DNA of 64,000 nt from Epiperipatus broadwayi (GCA_028023455.1 JAQFVV010012395.1:7383998-7447997); one strand, 5' to 3'. Numbered from the stretch's first letter, positions 38,971 through 53,300 are shown. Program-made: numbers and translations. The notes: generated by a model not told the origin, from the letters alone.

Positions 38971-41370
38971 CCATATATATTTGGCTAGATATATTTATTC
39001 ATATAGGTAAAAGTTTAAATGTATACATGTTTTTATATGCTTTCTTTTATTGTAAGCATATCGATCATGCACAGGCACTTTTGTATGTGGTGTGTGTAGT
39101 AAATATTGAAACTGAAGTAAATACTCTTCTATAAGCTATGAATAAATAACCCTTTCTACTTCAGAAAACAAAAAAAGAATAGAATAGGCAGTTCTATTCT
39201 TTAAGCTTGCAGTGTTAATAATCTCGCATTAGCTAACATTGTTAGAAATTCATAATGGATATTGGATATTAACTAGATTTAATTTTGAACTTATAACCAT
39301 TTATACAAAGAATAAAAACTGATCCTCACTTTTAACAATCCTTTTATTAATAATCAAATAAAAATTAATATTTCTAAGTATCAAATAAGCTAGCTTAATT
39401 AATATATGTACAATTGAAACGGAAGTAATTGGCTCTTTTTGTTAACCCGTTGTTTATACGCGAACATATATTTCAGATTCTTCCATATATACTTTTATTT
39501 ACTGTTAATGGAATCGTATCAGACATTTTGAGTAAATCTTAACAAATATCTTGGAATAGTAGAAGTCATTCAAGGATTTTACAAAGTTGGGTGGGGTGGG
39601 GGGCTAAAATCTTTGTTTCAATTTTAAAATATCTTAAATATTTGATTTTAAATGTATTAGCATGTAAATGGCATATTTTTACTCCATAGATTAAAGCTTA
39701 GATTTAGTAATATAATTTTTATTTCTTCAAAAATTGGATATTATTAATAAACCAGATGTACCTAGCCTTACAAAGGCCTATGATTTTTCTAATTGGTTGC
39801 TCTAATAATTTTTTTTAAAGATTTAATGTAAATTAAACAAAATATTTTAATATTATATGAATATTTTTCTCAATTTTAATAAAGCTAAATTAAAATTTAC
39901 ATTTTTAAATATATCTATTATATTTGCTAAATTTATAGCTTCAAATATATATTTACTGAAGCGCCCTCTGAATAAAAAATTTAAATTGTTTTTTTTTTTT
40001 TTGTTAGTCATGTCATGATTAATTGTAAGTTTTTTAGCTTTATTTAATACTTATCATTGTATTAATGTTGGAATACAAAAATACCGATCATTTTTGTAAT
40101 ACTTTTTTTTATTAAATATATATTTTTAATTGATTGCTTCAAATTTTTTTTTAAAGATTTAATGTAAATATTTTTTTATTAAACATTGCTACTTTATAAC
40201 ATCATTCATTTGAACTATATTAGGGGATTGACACACTATGACAGCATGGAACACTTTAATGTCTAATTATGTATCCTGTATTTGTGGCTGGTTCTTCAAC
40301 TGGATGGGAATCTTTACTGCAAAATATATACTATATCTCTGTAGTTAACAGCATTCCTACTGTTTTTTCCACAGCATTTTTTATTTAATGGCAGAATTAC
40401 TTTCTTCACAGAAACATAGTAATTGTGAATTCGACATGTGACATCAGACAAGCATTCATTCACCAATCAGGCAACATAGAAAATACAGATTTTATATATA
40501 AGATATATATTTGAATTGGCATAAAACATTAAAAGAAATTTATAATAATTATAACATATAATGAAAATAATATTGCAGAAAAAAAGTTATTAACTAAAAA
40601 AATTATGAAGTTTGATACTATATGCAAAATAGAAATATACAGTGAGGGTGAAAAAGAGACCAAACCTCATAGAACATCATCAGGTGTATGAGTATTATCT
40701 TTACTTTTAATTTTTTCAAAGTTTATTAAAAAACAGAAATTTATATTTCCTTGATATGAAATTAAAGATAAAATGAAATCTAAGAAGTCAAAAGGTAAAT
40801 ATTAGAAAGTTAAGGATTTTAATAAAGAGAAAGAAACTTTTGCAAATACTATTTATAAATGTTGTTAAAGAGGCTGTTGGAATTCTGTTTAGTAAGGTAT
40901 TAATTATGCTAACTTTGAAAAAAAAGAACAATTAAAAAATATTCCATTATTTTTCTTCCTAACTGAATCTAGAAAAAACAGTCTTTCACTCATATTTTTG
41001 GGACTAAAAATTAGTAGAAAGAGCTATAAGATGATTTTTTATCAGAAAATTCGGGTATTTGAGTTATAAAGTGCAAAAATCCGAATTTACACATGACGTG
41101 ATATTAGACATGGATATTATGAATGGGAGATTGTTTTTTTGGTTCAGCATTCATATTATAAGAATTCCAATATTTGATCTTTTATGGAAATAGAGATTGG
41201 TATGATTGAATTTAATAAATGTGCTCTTAATAAGTAGTTGCCTATCAATGGGAGTAATAGAAGTAGATTTGTATATTAAGAATTGATATTAATAACATAT
41301 ACATCTCATTAATGTAGAAATATTAGCTCTGTCTGGACTGTAATATAACAACAATAAATATAAGCAGCAC
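38971..41370. other. Gene-free AT-rich region
   Basis: No exon or named repeat was recognised. The G-run GTTGGGTGGGGTGGGGGG at about 39589 is the only striking local feature. Confidence 0.45.
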
Positions 41371-41910
41371 CTATATAACAAAGACTTAATGATAAGTTTG
41401 GTTTAATGTACTTAGCTAACTTTTGACTGTTACAAGTCATAGATATAGCAATAGTTATAATGGGAAATGGATTTGTATATTGTTAGGGTTTATTTACATA
41501 TGATTTACATATATCATTATGTAGGGTGAATAGACCATTTCTTAGATAAGGATGGATTCTTTTTTGATAATGGCATACTTGTCTTTAGAAATCAATCTTC
41601 ATTCCATTCTTGTTCAACATCATCTGCAGAGAACCCAATGGTACTAAAGGAAAGATTAAGGCAGCATGGCACATTTCTAAAGACAAATACACCATTAACA
41701 AGAAAGAATACTGTGTTCCCTTATTTAAGAAATGGCCTAGCCACCCTACATTATGCTATATGTAAATCATATGTAAATTAACATGAACAATATATATATA
41801 CACACACATTCCCCATTACAACTATTGCTATGTCTATGACTTACAACAGTGAAAAGCTAGCTAAGCAAATTAAGACAAACTAATCATCAAAGCTTTGCTA
41901 TATGTTTCAA
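41371..41910. mobile_element. Foldback element of about 0.54 kb
   Basis: This is a palindrome centred near 41640. The left arm includes GACTGTTACAAGTCATAGAT, ATAGCAATAGTTATAATGGG, TTTACATATGATTTACATAT and TAGACCATTTCTTAGATAAG. Their complements appear in mirrored order at CTTATTTAAGAAATGGCCTA, ATGTAAATCATATGTAAA, CATTACAACTATTGCTAT and TATGACTTACAACAGTG. The arms are diverged, with indels, which fits an older insertion. No coding capacity and no tRNA-like module is visible, unlike 13840-14560. Its sequence is not shared with the other foldbacks here. Confidence 0.82.
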
Positions 41911-42133
41911 AAAAGGAACTTTTATTTTATACTAAGGGTTGTATTGCTTGACTGCATATACATATGCTACATTGTTTAGTTTCACCCCCTTCCAAATTTT
42001 GTTCATATCCCAATAACAAGGATGAGTGAATAAGTTTACAAGACAGCAATGAGACAATTTGAAGGAGATTACATCAATTTTAGGCGTCCCGATCCACAGT
42101 GACTACAAAATGCTTTGCTATACATGTGTTGCG

Positions 42134-42255
42134 TATATTTATTGTTTTTTGTTTCATATGTCAAATGCGTTGACCAGGAAGCGAACCCAGGCCATCTACT
42201 TGGAAGGCAGCTATGCTAACCGCTAGGCCACCAACGCTTGACTATATTTATTGTT
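42134..42255 (-). mobile_element. tRNA-Gly(TCC)-derived SINE, best-preserved copy
   Basis: On the minus strand, 42237-42167 is a 71-nt body that folds as a tRNA. The acceptor stem GCGTTGG pairs with TCAACGC, and there is an A-box-like TGGCCTAGCGG. The anticodon loop CTTCCAA carries TCC, and the B-box-like GGTTCGCTTCC has C where the conserved A of the T-loop is expected. About 16 nt (TTTGACATATGAAAC) and an A-rich end follow. The flanks repeat TATATTTATTGTT at 42134-42146 and 42243-42255. This identifies the SINE family's parent as tRNA-Gly(TCC). The target duplication and T-loop change argue against a working tRNA gene. Confidence 0.9.
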
Positions 42256-45200
42256 GATAGTCTCATTAATAACTTTCTGCAATTGGAAACTGGGAATCAT
42301 GTGAAGATGAAAATCCAATAAACTTTGACTTTTTTAGTGCTGATGAAAACTGCTTTTCTTGTCTAATGATAGGTTTGTACGGAGTGAGCAAATTTAAAGT
42401 AGAATTTTTCAACATTATGTTTTAATGCTAAAATTAAATTAGTTGTATAAAATTATTATTTTTTCAAATGTATTGTTTGAAAAGAAGATACAGATTTCTA
42501 TTACTATATCATAAATATACTGAAGTAATTTTATTTAGATTGCGTAATTGCTATGTTTTTCATTTTCAGAATCTAACAACTTTTTTTGAATTGGAAATAT
42601 AAAGCATATATTTAATGTTGTGTTCTGAGCATTGTTTTTATGGTTGTGGTCACCTGGTTTTAGACCATAAAAAATATTAATTCTCTCAATGTATAAATTT
42701 TTTTATTGTAATTGAGAATAAAATAAATAAACAAACTTAGGCAAGTTAAATGAATTTTAGAAAAAAAGTTTTCTGCAGAAAAAGTTAAAAGTCAATATCA
42801 TATTCAGTAACAAGATCAGCAGTGTGGATCCATTAGTGGTTGATGATTGGTTTGGATAGCTATTATACACCCATCTTATATTTATATTTTTTTTCTGCAT
42901 TTCTTATTTTCTGGAGTTAGAAGATTAATAGATTTCACAACTGTTATTATAGAGATTAAGTACCATCAAGTAAGGAACAGGTTAAAATATTTAAATGTAA
43001 TTAAAAAAATTATAAAATATTTTATTTCCAATACCTACAATATCTGAGTTTATTAGATAATGAAGCAATATAAGTAATCATTAACAGGATAACTTCATAT
43101 TTTACCGTGATTTATTAATTTTTTTAATTAAAGTGAATTTTTAGAAGTATAAAATAAAATTTAATCAGTCCTATAAAAATTATATATATTCTAACTAACG
43201 AAAAATTTCGAGAAATCAAGATTTCTTAAATATATAAATTAACGACAGTTGTATCAATTAAATATGCAATGCATCAATTATATATATTCTGGTATACTAA
43301 GTATAGATTAAACAATTTCTAAGTATAGATTTAATCTAATCATTTCTCAAATATAATGCATAGACTAATATATTTCATACGTATAAATTAAATATATCCT
43401 CCTTCGTGCGACCGCGTTACAGGCTAATTGTAACCGTATAAACTCAATTCAAACAAATAAAAAGTTATTCTTTATTTTGTTAACTTTATATAAACTTATT
43501 AAAGTAACATAAAACACATTTTGCAATCTCTCAATCGGTCATCCACATTGGATTGTAAATAGCATGAAAACGATTGGGAGAGCTTACAAAAATCATATAC
43601 ATCATTGGATAGTTTATGCCAATTACACCTTTATTATAATCAATGAGAATTTTATTCAAATGATCGCACATCCACGTTATGGATTAATTATATTATATTC
43701 AAACTATATGGCATTTACACAGTTGTAGATAAATTGCATGCCATATACAACATTTTAAGAATGGATCGATGGATACTTCATCATTCCCAGCTAACACTAT
43801 TTCTGAGGCCTACTGAGATGATGATGATGATACAGAATATCTATAAGCTTAATTGCCAGGGCGCCAAATTGCAGCTCCAATAAAATATAAAGGTTAAATC
43901 TCAATTCAATACTCTTAGTAATAATATTGCATGAATGGGTTAATACATAATTGATTTAGAGAACACTGAGAACGCATTAAAATAGACAATATTAATACCT
44001 GTAGGAATTCTAGGTTATTCTCAGCACAGTCCCCATTCACTATGATTAAAGCTACAATTAAATTTTATCCTAATTATAAAGTTCTATATTCATCTCCATC
44101 TTCCGGATCCACTTCTCTATCAACTTCACATCCATATGTCTATTACACTATTATTTATTTTATCATTAAATTTTACATCTTTGCTAGCTCATTTCCTCTC
44201 ATTCTAATCTCTTCTCAGGGTTTTTCGAACAATTAGGTGTGGAAATCGAATAAGCTGCGATAGATTATTGGTCATAAACACTCCTCTCTTGATCGCCTCC
44301 AAGGTGATCTCATTGTCTTTAATGCAGTTCAATATCAATTTACATTAAAGCTGGACTATTTTAAGCTTATTAAATCTTTATAAACCATAAAACATAGTCG
44401 CAATTATAACAAAACCATATAAAAATAAAATGCGTCTAGAGGAGTTTGAGTACAACGGATGGGGAAAGGATTTTATACCCACCCTCTGCACTGCTATCAC
44501 TCAATACTATCTCTATTCTCGATATATATTTAAACAATATTAAATTATTTGGTAATTTTATGCATTTAAAATTAACCTTTTAAATAGTTTTACTAAATAT
44601 TAATTACGTACATGATAATTCAAATATTAATAATATTATATTGACGTATGATTGGATTGGAAACATCTAGATAATAATAACCCACAAAAACATGGAGACA
44701 CACGCAAATTTTTATTTAAAACAAATAACAAATTTTATTTGACAAACTATAATTCAATCAATACAAAAAAAACCAATATACATTACATTATATCTACACT
44801 TTCTTTTTACCTTAAATATAGTAAATACCAATTTCTTCCCGTTTTCAATGCTTTCCCTTTTTACTACAGATATATTTTAGAAAATACGTAATCGATTTTT
44901 TCTTTTTTAATTAAATTTGATAATTTTGTTTAATAAATCTAAAGGTAATATTCCCTTGCAAATTTCTTGATCTTATCCGATCATTCTGATTAAATATTCT
45001 TTGGCCCTAATCTTTACAACAGAGATATCTTAAGAACAGTAAGACTAAGTCATTGGAAATAAATTGGCATTAAGATCAAACATCATCCTAGTGCACTCTC
45101 TATGTTCATGTTCTTATAACATAATAATATTTTAACAATACTACCTTTCCAGTGAAGTTCTCAGCTGGCCATGTAAATATTTATTAAATACATTTATATA

Positions 45201-46960
45201 CGCAATGCTCATGCCCAATCATTCGTAAGTTTTATTTAACCCTTAACAGTTATTAACTTAATTATTTTTGGCTCGTATGCTAAATCAAATCTACAAAAAC
45301 CATATTCAAATACACCAATTGCACATACATTATCTGCATTCATTCAGACATTAAATTGAGTTTGAGACCTGGTATCCAATACTTATAATAATGCTCATCA
45401 TGGCTATCCTCTCATCAAATATTAATATGAGGCAGGCAGTGACCCGAATAAGAGAAAACCTTTTCACTAAGGTTGAGATATGCTAGGATTTTTATCACTA
45501 GTCATATAAAAACATAGGTATACCAAATACCTCTGGCCATCAAAATAAGAAACCTTCTTACGGTGTAGAGCATACTTAAGTGGGAAAACTCTTCCACTGG
45601 GTTCAAATACTTTCTGAATATAGCATATATCTCAGTGAGTTAAACTTCACTGAATTTGTGGAGATCTTTGTCTATCCACACACATACAGGTCGAAACATC
45701 AAATTATAGAAGTAAAACTTTCACAACTTTAATATTCTTGCAAATTAGTGTACTGGAACATGAGCCCATAAATTTTCCAAGCATAAATCAGCTTGTTTCT
45801 GGCCTTAAATCTATGATAACAATAATAATAAGCAATAAGAAATGCGCACAAATTTCTCAAAACTATTTCCAAGCACTTTTATAAAAAAAAATAAAAATAA
45901 AAATGATGATGATACTCAATAAACAAGCAATTCATTTATAAATCTAATCATTCGATAATAACTTCTGATGCCAATAACCATATCTCTTAATTGTTTTTTT
46001 TTTTAAATTGAGGGAAAAAAAAATTGTTTGTAAAGCATTTTAAATAAGGCATATCAGTTCTACCCCAAATAACCACAATAGCGAAAGCATTTAAATAAAC
46101 ATATATAAAATCATATGAAAACAATTTCTACCCCCAAAATAATGCAATAGTGATTACATGAATTAAAAAAAAATGCTATACGTGATATACACTACAAAGA
46201 AAGAAATTCGTTTTTTTTTCTATATACATTAAATGTCCTACACACGTAAAGAGCGAATAATAATAATAATAATAAAATTATACTTATACAAGTCCTTTAG
46301 CAGGTGTTCTTCCAGGTTCCTGATTTCTCCTTTTTTTTTTCTTGACCGGTTTATGAGAGCATGTAAAGTCCTTGTTGTAAAAGTTCTTTTGATAGAGTTC
46401 GGTTCCTTTTCTCTCATATATACAGTTTTTATTTTGCTAAATGCGTTCATTTCCAACTTTAGGTAGATTACCTTTAAACTATGTAATTCTCTGCAAGTTT
46501 CAGTTAAACATCCTTCATTTAACTTTTTTACAATATCAGTCTGTTTTTGATTGTCCTTTTCCAATTTTACTTTCATTATGTAGATTTAAATTGACTTATA
46601 TATGCATTAAAACTTTTGAGTTTGAAATTTCACTATTTGCTATAGAAATGATATTAAACTCAAATTTTAACATCTATGGTTTAAATTTTTGTTACCATCT
46701 GCTGAATAGCTAACTTCTGAGGGTTCAAAGTGTGTGCGCCCACTTAAAATTTACTCACTATACATTGTTATATTTAGCCGAATTATTCTGAAGAGAAGTA
46801 CAATAAAATGATTTTCAATTTTATAACACAGTTTTCTTTTAGTCAATGCAGCAAAACTGCTACAGATAAGTTTTAAAAATACCAGCAAGTCCCCTCTTTT
46901 CTTTTCTTTTAACACAACTTTTATAGAGACGTCCTTTATCTCCATAATTAATTGACATTT
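42256..46960. other. Gene-free region, scattered repeat-like pieces
   Basis: No exon is supported. A short hairpin pairs CTCTCAATCG near 43527 with CGATTGGGAGAG near 43570. GATGATGATGATGATAC at about 43816 resembles the microsatellite-like 3' end of RTE-type elements. A block at about 45360-45700 (GGCAGGCAGTGACCCGAATA, CACATACAGGTCGAAACATC) has repeat-like composition. The minus-strand frame 46238-46576 (112 residues, Lys/Glu-rich) ends in a low-complexity AAT run and has no recognised domain. Confidence 0.4.
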
Positions 46961-46974
46961 CCCCCCCCCCCTCT
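46961..46974. repeat. Poly-C tract
   Basis: A run of about 11 C followed by TCTC is notable in otherwise very AT-rich DNA. Confidence 0.9.
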
Positions 46975-49900
46975 CAATTAAATCTAACCTGTTGCCCCTT
47001 CAGAAAAACCAGGCATAAATTTCATGTCAAATAGACAGATTAATTTTACAATCTAACATTTAATTGCCAATTAATTTTTGACACTTTGACAGACCAGAAT
47101 TGACCATTCATCGTTAATGGCCTAAATTAATGGTCCCTTTAAATTCCTTAGTAGGATCTGTGTATTTTAAGGAATGATAATTAACTGAGTAAGATAATAC
47201 ACACTAAAATAATCTTACTTTTCCCTTTAATAGTGAAACACAATATATTGCAGCTGTTTCAAACTCAGACTTGACATTAAATTTGATTGCTAATATTAAA
47301 CTTATTTAAAAGATTTTAATTTCTTATTTAAAATTGCTTTACATCATGTAAGAAATGATTATTAATTGTAAATTGTACTATCAAGATCTACAATTAAATT
47401 ATATATACACACACATCGCAGGTATATACTTTTCTTTAAATTTAGATTTTTAATGCCTTATCTTTATTTATTACAACTATTCTACCTATATTATTATTAT
47501 TTATTTACTTCCATAAATTATTTATTTCTAACCTAGCATAAAATAATGACTATTCATCATCACTATCCTAATGTAGTTTTCAATAGTCACACATCTTCCT
47601 CTTCTCAGTTAACCTATCAACAAATATATAAATCCTGCTTTTCTAATATTTTTTTAATATCAATTTAACCCATAAATTAAAATAAAATAATCCTCTGGTT
47701 ATAAACACATTAACAATAAATCTTTAGATTGCTCACTAGTCAAACATATGCAATCCCTTATAAATATGGGTTCAAACTCGGTCTTGGCTTAAATTTTCTT
47801 ATTACACAGAAAAAAAAATACATATATTATGAGGAAAATTTGGATAGAACCTTCTCTTTCATAGCTAACTTAAAAAAATGGAGCCTTGGACAAATCCAAG
47901 GGCTACAATATATTTATATAAAGTACAAGTGCCAACAAATAACTATTTATTGTAAGTCAATCACATAGCACAGCTTTTATGCTTAAATAGATAAAAAATG
48001 TAAGCAATTTACTACCTAATCGTACTTCAATTAAGCATGAGGATTGTGGTATATATAATTCACATATCACAGCTCCCATTCTTAAATAAACTAAATTCTA
48101 TTTGGATTATTTAAGTATGAAGGCCATAGAATGTGACTTATATATGATAACTAGTTGGCTATTGGTACTTATGTTTTAATATATAATTGATAACTCATAC
48201 ATTTGATTATATATATATAGTGACCTTCGGGTTTGGCACCAGAAATAATATTTATGATTGTATGGTATTATATCAGTAACATCTGATATTATCTTACTTT
48301 AAAAAAAAATGAAATAATGCGAAATTTTAAATTTTTTTTTATTTATGATTTAAAATTATAATTAAAAGTATTTATAGGTGCAATTTAGAATTTATTAGAT
48401 GTTGGAGTGGCTTACTTTAGGGATAATTAATGATAGGATAGGAGGGTGACTTGTCATAAACATAGTCAGTTCAGTTTGATTTGGTGCTAATTTGTTTTAT
48501 TTGTTCACAAATAAATAGTTAGACTTGTTTTGAGTGATTCTCTAGTTTATTTGCTTTACACATTTTAATTTATAGAATAAACAGGGAAGTATGTTTCACT
48601 CATCATCATTAAAATAGCCATTTAGTCATATCAGTTGTGTCTAGAGTGCATTGTTAGTAAATATTCATGTATGTCAATATCATTATTCAACTTCATTTTT
48701 CATTCATATGTTTCATTAAATCATTAGATATCATATTTTATACCAATTATTTAATTTCATAGATAATAGTATTTAAAACCAGCTTAACTTCATTTTAAGT
48801 GAATTAATTGAGCAGTGGACTAATGAATTATTAAGCAATAATTATAATATAAAATATTTTATTTATTAAAGCAATTGTTATTAGTTTTATTCTGTTGTTT
48901 TAAAAATACAGAATATTTTATCCTTAATTCAATTTAATATTAATATTTATTTTTTTTTATTTAAAAGACAGAATGATTTTTTCCCCCCACTTATTTTTTT
49001 TTAAGACAAAAGTCTCTTGCATAAATTAAGTCTTGATTGCTGTCTGGTGATCTTTGAACTTTTTAAAAAATCTATAAAAACGATTGCCACTACAATTAAT
49101 ACTCCACTCCTTCCTTTTGACCTTCTGACCACTAGGCCAGCTATAACTTCAAACTGCTAAAAGATCTTCCAATACTGTTTCAATTTTAAACAAAGTTTAA
49201 TAGTATAATTTTTTTTTCCAAAGTTCAAACTGAAAGTTTAAAATTTAATATTTGTTTGCAAATATGAATACTTAAACCACCAAGAGATATGTCAATTTAT
49301 TCTTAGCTGACTATTTAAATTCTTCAACCATTGTCAAAGATACATGTAAGTGCCTATATATTATATTATTTAAATTTAAACTGCCACTGTTAAAAGTAAA
49401 AATGGGAATGAATACTAGTATTATAAATTTGCCTAATTTAAACTTGAAATTGAATGGAAAAGAAGAAAGAAGAATGTATGTTTACTTGTCAAAATTATTT
49501 TTTTCAAGTTTTAATTATATTTTTAAGGGAATAATTGCAGAATTGTTGTTAAACATTTTCAGAACTCTTTCTAAAAATTTTTATGCTAATTATAAAAGAA
49601 GATTTAAAGAACATGTATGAATTCTTTAATTTTATCTTCATTATTGTTGAAACATTTCTGTAACTATCTTTGTTTTTACTTATAGAAGGAAATACAAGGT
49701 TAAATGTGCAAAGGAGTGGACTATTGATATTTACATGTTTCCTAAAACTAATAAGAGAAGTAAATTATAAAATGGATAAATTTATATGTCTTCACTTTAT
49801 TAAATGCATTTTAAATCCTAGGAATGATATATTACTTTATATGTTGTAAATGTGCATTGCCTAATTAATAAGTTTCCTAATACATAGCGTCAATAGGAAT

Positions 49901-52900
49901 TCATTAGCTAATAGTTAAGAACATTGAACCCGTTATTCTAAATTAAAAGTAACATTGTTTCATTTTTCCTGCAGGAATGTGCCATTTTGTGTCAATATTT
50001 ATCTTTGTGTGTTTACTGTTTAGTATTACTCTTATTCATTTGGAGACATGACAAGGAAAGTCGTGTAAAAACTATTAATAAACTTTTCATTTCAATTAAG
50101 AAGAAAGAAGAAAATAACTTTATTATTATTTAATAGTATTTTAGATAGTTAGTGCTAGTTAAGAAATGTTTTATTATATGTATTATTATATTTTGTTCCA
50201 CTAGAATGTCTCATCAAATGTATGATAAAGGAAAATCATACAAGGTATTTTATTATTATTTTAATATAAGTTTTTTTTTTGTCGTATGTTAAATTATAGC
50301 ATGTTGCAAACAAATGGAAGAATCTATTTATAGTTTGAAAGGGGTAAACAATTATTTTAAAAGATTTTCGTTGTACTAAATCTTACCATATGTATTTTTT
50401 TTATAGATTAGAAAACCATTATTTTCAATAATTATTTCATCTATAATATACAGCTTTATTATTTATTTAAGTTCAATTTTACTTTAGATCTGTGCTTATT
50501 TGAATGCACTGTAAAAAAATTATTTTGTCTTGCTTTGCCCACAGTAATTATTACTTTGTTTTCCAACCATTATTAGAATATTACCAAGTCTTAAATATTA
50601 TCAGATATGAAATATTTATTCTTTATCACTTTTATGAATTAGTAACTAATATTTTAATAGTAATTCTTTGCTTACTGTGATTTTAATAGTCTGTGTATCA
50701 TTATGCTTATACATGTGTGTGTACATTATTAAACTTAGCTATAATATGTTAATTGCAAGTGCAAATGTTATATAATCAATCAGTTTCAGAGGAAGAGGAT
50801 AGTCAATTGTTTGGAAGGATTAGTGATTTATTTAAGTAAATTATTGTTCTTTATTATGCTTGAATGGAGAAGTATTTTTGTGGCTATACGTAGTAATGTT
50901 AGCAATGTTTTATAATATTTATTGGATTGAGTAATCTCTCTTTTTTGTTGTTATTTAAATCTTTAAACATGGGTAGATTGCCTAGTGTAGTAGGCATGGG
51001 ATCAAGTAATCCCTTATTTTCTGTGTATTGAAATGTTTTGATAGGAGTAGATGGAATCCTCCAGTTTTGATGATATTTATTATGAATTAAAGTATCTGAA
51101 GTTGAATATATTATCCCCTTGTTCATTTGGAGAAGAAATTTATTCCTACCAGTTTAGTTAGTCTCAGAAGTAGACTTGGAAGTTGTTGTGTTGATATTTA
51201 TCCGATTTGAATTGTTGAAATCTTTTATCCCCATGTGTTATTGAATGTTTTTCCAGCTTATACTATAGCCAAGTGCCAGATAATTTATTGATAAAAAGAA
51301 GAATAAAGGCAGAATAGATTTTCTTACAAAACAACTGTAACAAAGTTAGTAATTAAAGCTTAATTGACCATTGCCTTCATCCATATTGTGATCATATTAT
51401 AACTTCACAAGCAAACCAATTAGATTGTTTAGAATTAATTATTTATTCTTTGACACACAGCATAATACAGACCCATGTATAAAGTGTTATTTTGAAAGAG
51501 GAAAAATCCATTATTAATGTATAATTTTAATTATCACTTTCAAACATTTTATAATGATCATTTAGATTTCATGTCATTAATTTTATCATTCAATCATCAT
51601 TTGATTAAGTAAGCAGGCAAAGATAAAACATACTTAATGAATAGAATTGTTATTTCTATTTTGACAAAATAAAATATAGTTATGTAATAGAATACTTTAT
51701 TTCAGTGTTGCAAGGGCAAAATATATTAATTAATGACATTCTTTATTTTATTTTGCAAGACATGGTTTTATAAGAATATATTGATTAATGTAATTCTTTA
51801 TGTTATTTTGCAAGATATAATTTGATGAGAATGTGTTAAAGTAATGGAGCTATTTATTCATTTTGCAAAACCTAGTTGATGTTATTCTTAGGTTTCAAAC
51901 CCCTTTATTTTAGTTATATTTACTGTGCATTTGAAGTAAAATGCAAAATATTAATTTTATTTTATAGCATAATTAGAATATTTAATCCATGTTGTTTGTC
52001 TTAGATTTATTAATTTGATGGATAAATAAGTGTTATAAAACTAAATGTTGAACAAAAGATAACTTTTGTAGTGGATTAATAGAAGCACAAGGTTATATTT
52101 CTTCAGCTTTATAGGTATCAGAAGAAGCTGATAACTAAGAAACCATTTCCTTTACAGTAAAATATATGGTTTTATTTTGGGTCTATTATTTGATATTACA
52201 AATATCAGGTATTCACAAATCTATCCAGATGCTTGGATAGATAAAATGTGTAATTTTGAAATTGAAGAGCATATTATGTTATTATTATTATGAAAATTGT
52301 GAAATAGATTAAATGTTTGTTTAGCCATTATTCTTGCTTTATTAATAAATATTTTATTACTCAAAATTTGTATTTAGAATTCTTTTATAACATTCATTTG
52401 TGGTTTCATATTTCCACACATGTTCACACATTTATTTTATTTAATGGGACATAATTGTATTTTCATTTAATTATGATAAATATCCAAATATGATGATATT
52501 AATTTCCTTGATCCAAACGTTGTATGAGATTCCAATTATCTACTGTTTGTCTAAAAGGTTTTATTATTTAGTAATTGTTTAGATGATGAATTGAAATCAA
52601 AATCTACCCGATTTCTTTCATTGTCTAACTGCCATTATTTAGTTAGGGTATTGCTTAGTTTGTATTATTATTTTCATAATATTAAATAATAGTTATTGAG
52701 AGAGAGATTTTAGTTTAAGCCATGCCATATAACAGATTCCCCGAGATCTTCAATTTTAATTCAGATTAGATAATAAATTCAGTTAATTAGATTAGATTAG
52801 TGTGTAATTAAAAATTTAGTAATGATAGGTTTAGTTTAAGTTCAGATCCAGTTAGTTATACATTACAGTTTCTAAAATATTATTTTTTTAGTTATTGGTG

Positions 52901-53251
52901 TAATTTTCTAATATGGTAGAGGTTGTTCAGTGCATATGGATGATGGGAGAAGGTGAAATATAGATTATAATTAGTTAATTTTAGCTGGTAGAATTTTACC
53001 AATTTAATTTTGTTTAGCATAGAACTTGATAGATGTTTTATTCTATTAATTATAATATTTTCTCCCACATCTAATGTACATTGTACACCTCATACACCTC
53101 TGTATCCCTCAACTGAGTTACTTTAAGGTGAAACTTTAATTAAGAGCCTCATGAGTAAATTTAGGATAAAGTTAGATTGATAGTTTATTCTATGATCCAT
53201 GAAATTGGTGCCCTGGGTAATTGTTAGTGTTAGTGATCGGTGGTGAGGGGT

Positions 53252-53254
<3 letters not shown>
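46975..53254. other. Gene-free region with T-rich plus strand and doubtful exon-like pieces
   Basis: No gene is supported. From about 48200 to 53200 the plus strand is visibly T-rich and C-poor. At 49115-49145 the minus strand reads GGCCTAGTGGTCAGAAGG, an A-box-like fragment. Three short segments behind acceptor-like sites at 49559, 49683 and 49974 look exon-like but do not join in one frame. A minus-strand frame at 50899-51126 (75 residues) is hydrophilic with no known motif. At 53206, TTGGTGCCCTGGGTAATTG resembles an LTR primer-binding site just left of the TA repeat. Confidence 0.35.

Positions 53255-53294
<40 letters not shown>
53255..53294. repeat. (TA)n microsatellite
   Basis: A pure TA dinucleotide array of about 40 bases. 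Confidence 0.95.

Positions 53295-53300
<6 letters not shown>

Noticed and set aside
42167-42237. Possible functional tRNA-Gly(TCC) gene
   Set aside because: It has an A tail and a target-site duplication, a changed T-loop residue, and sister copies with altered anticodons. It is better explained as a SINE.
46238-46576. 112-residue Lys/Glu-rich minus-strand open frame, coiled-coil-like
   Set aside because: It runs into an AAT microsatellite coding poly-Ile, lacks a convincing acceptor and has no recognised domain.
50899-51126. 75-residue hydrophilic minus-strand frame with plausible amino-acid mix
   Set aside because: It is a single short frame with no homolog in the window, and upstream frames are broken. 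Not enough to call a gene.
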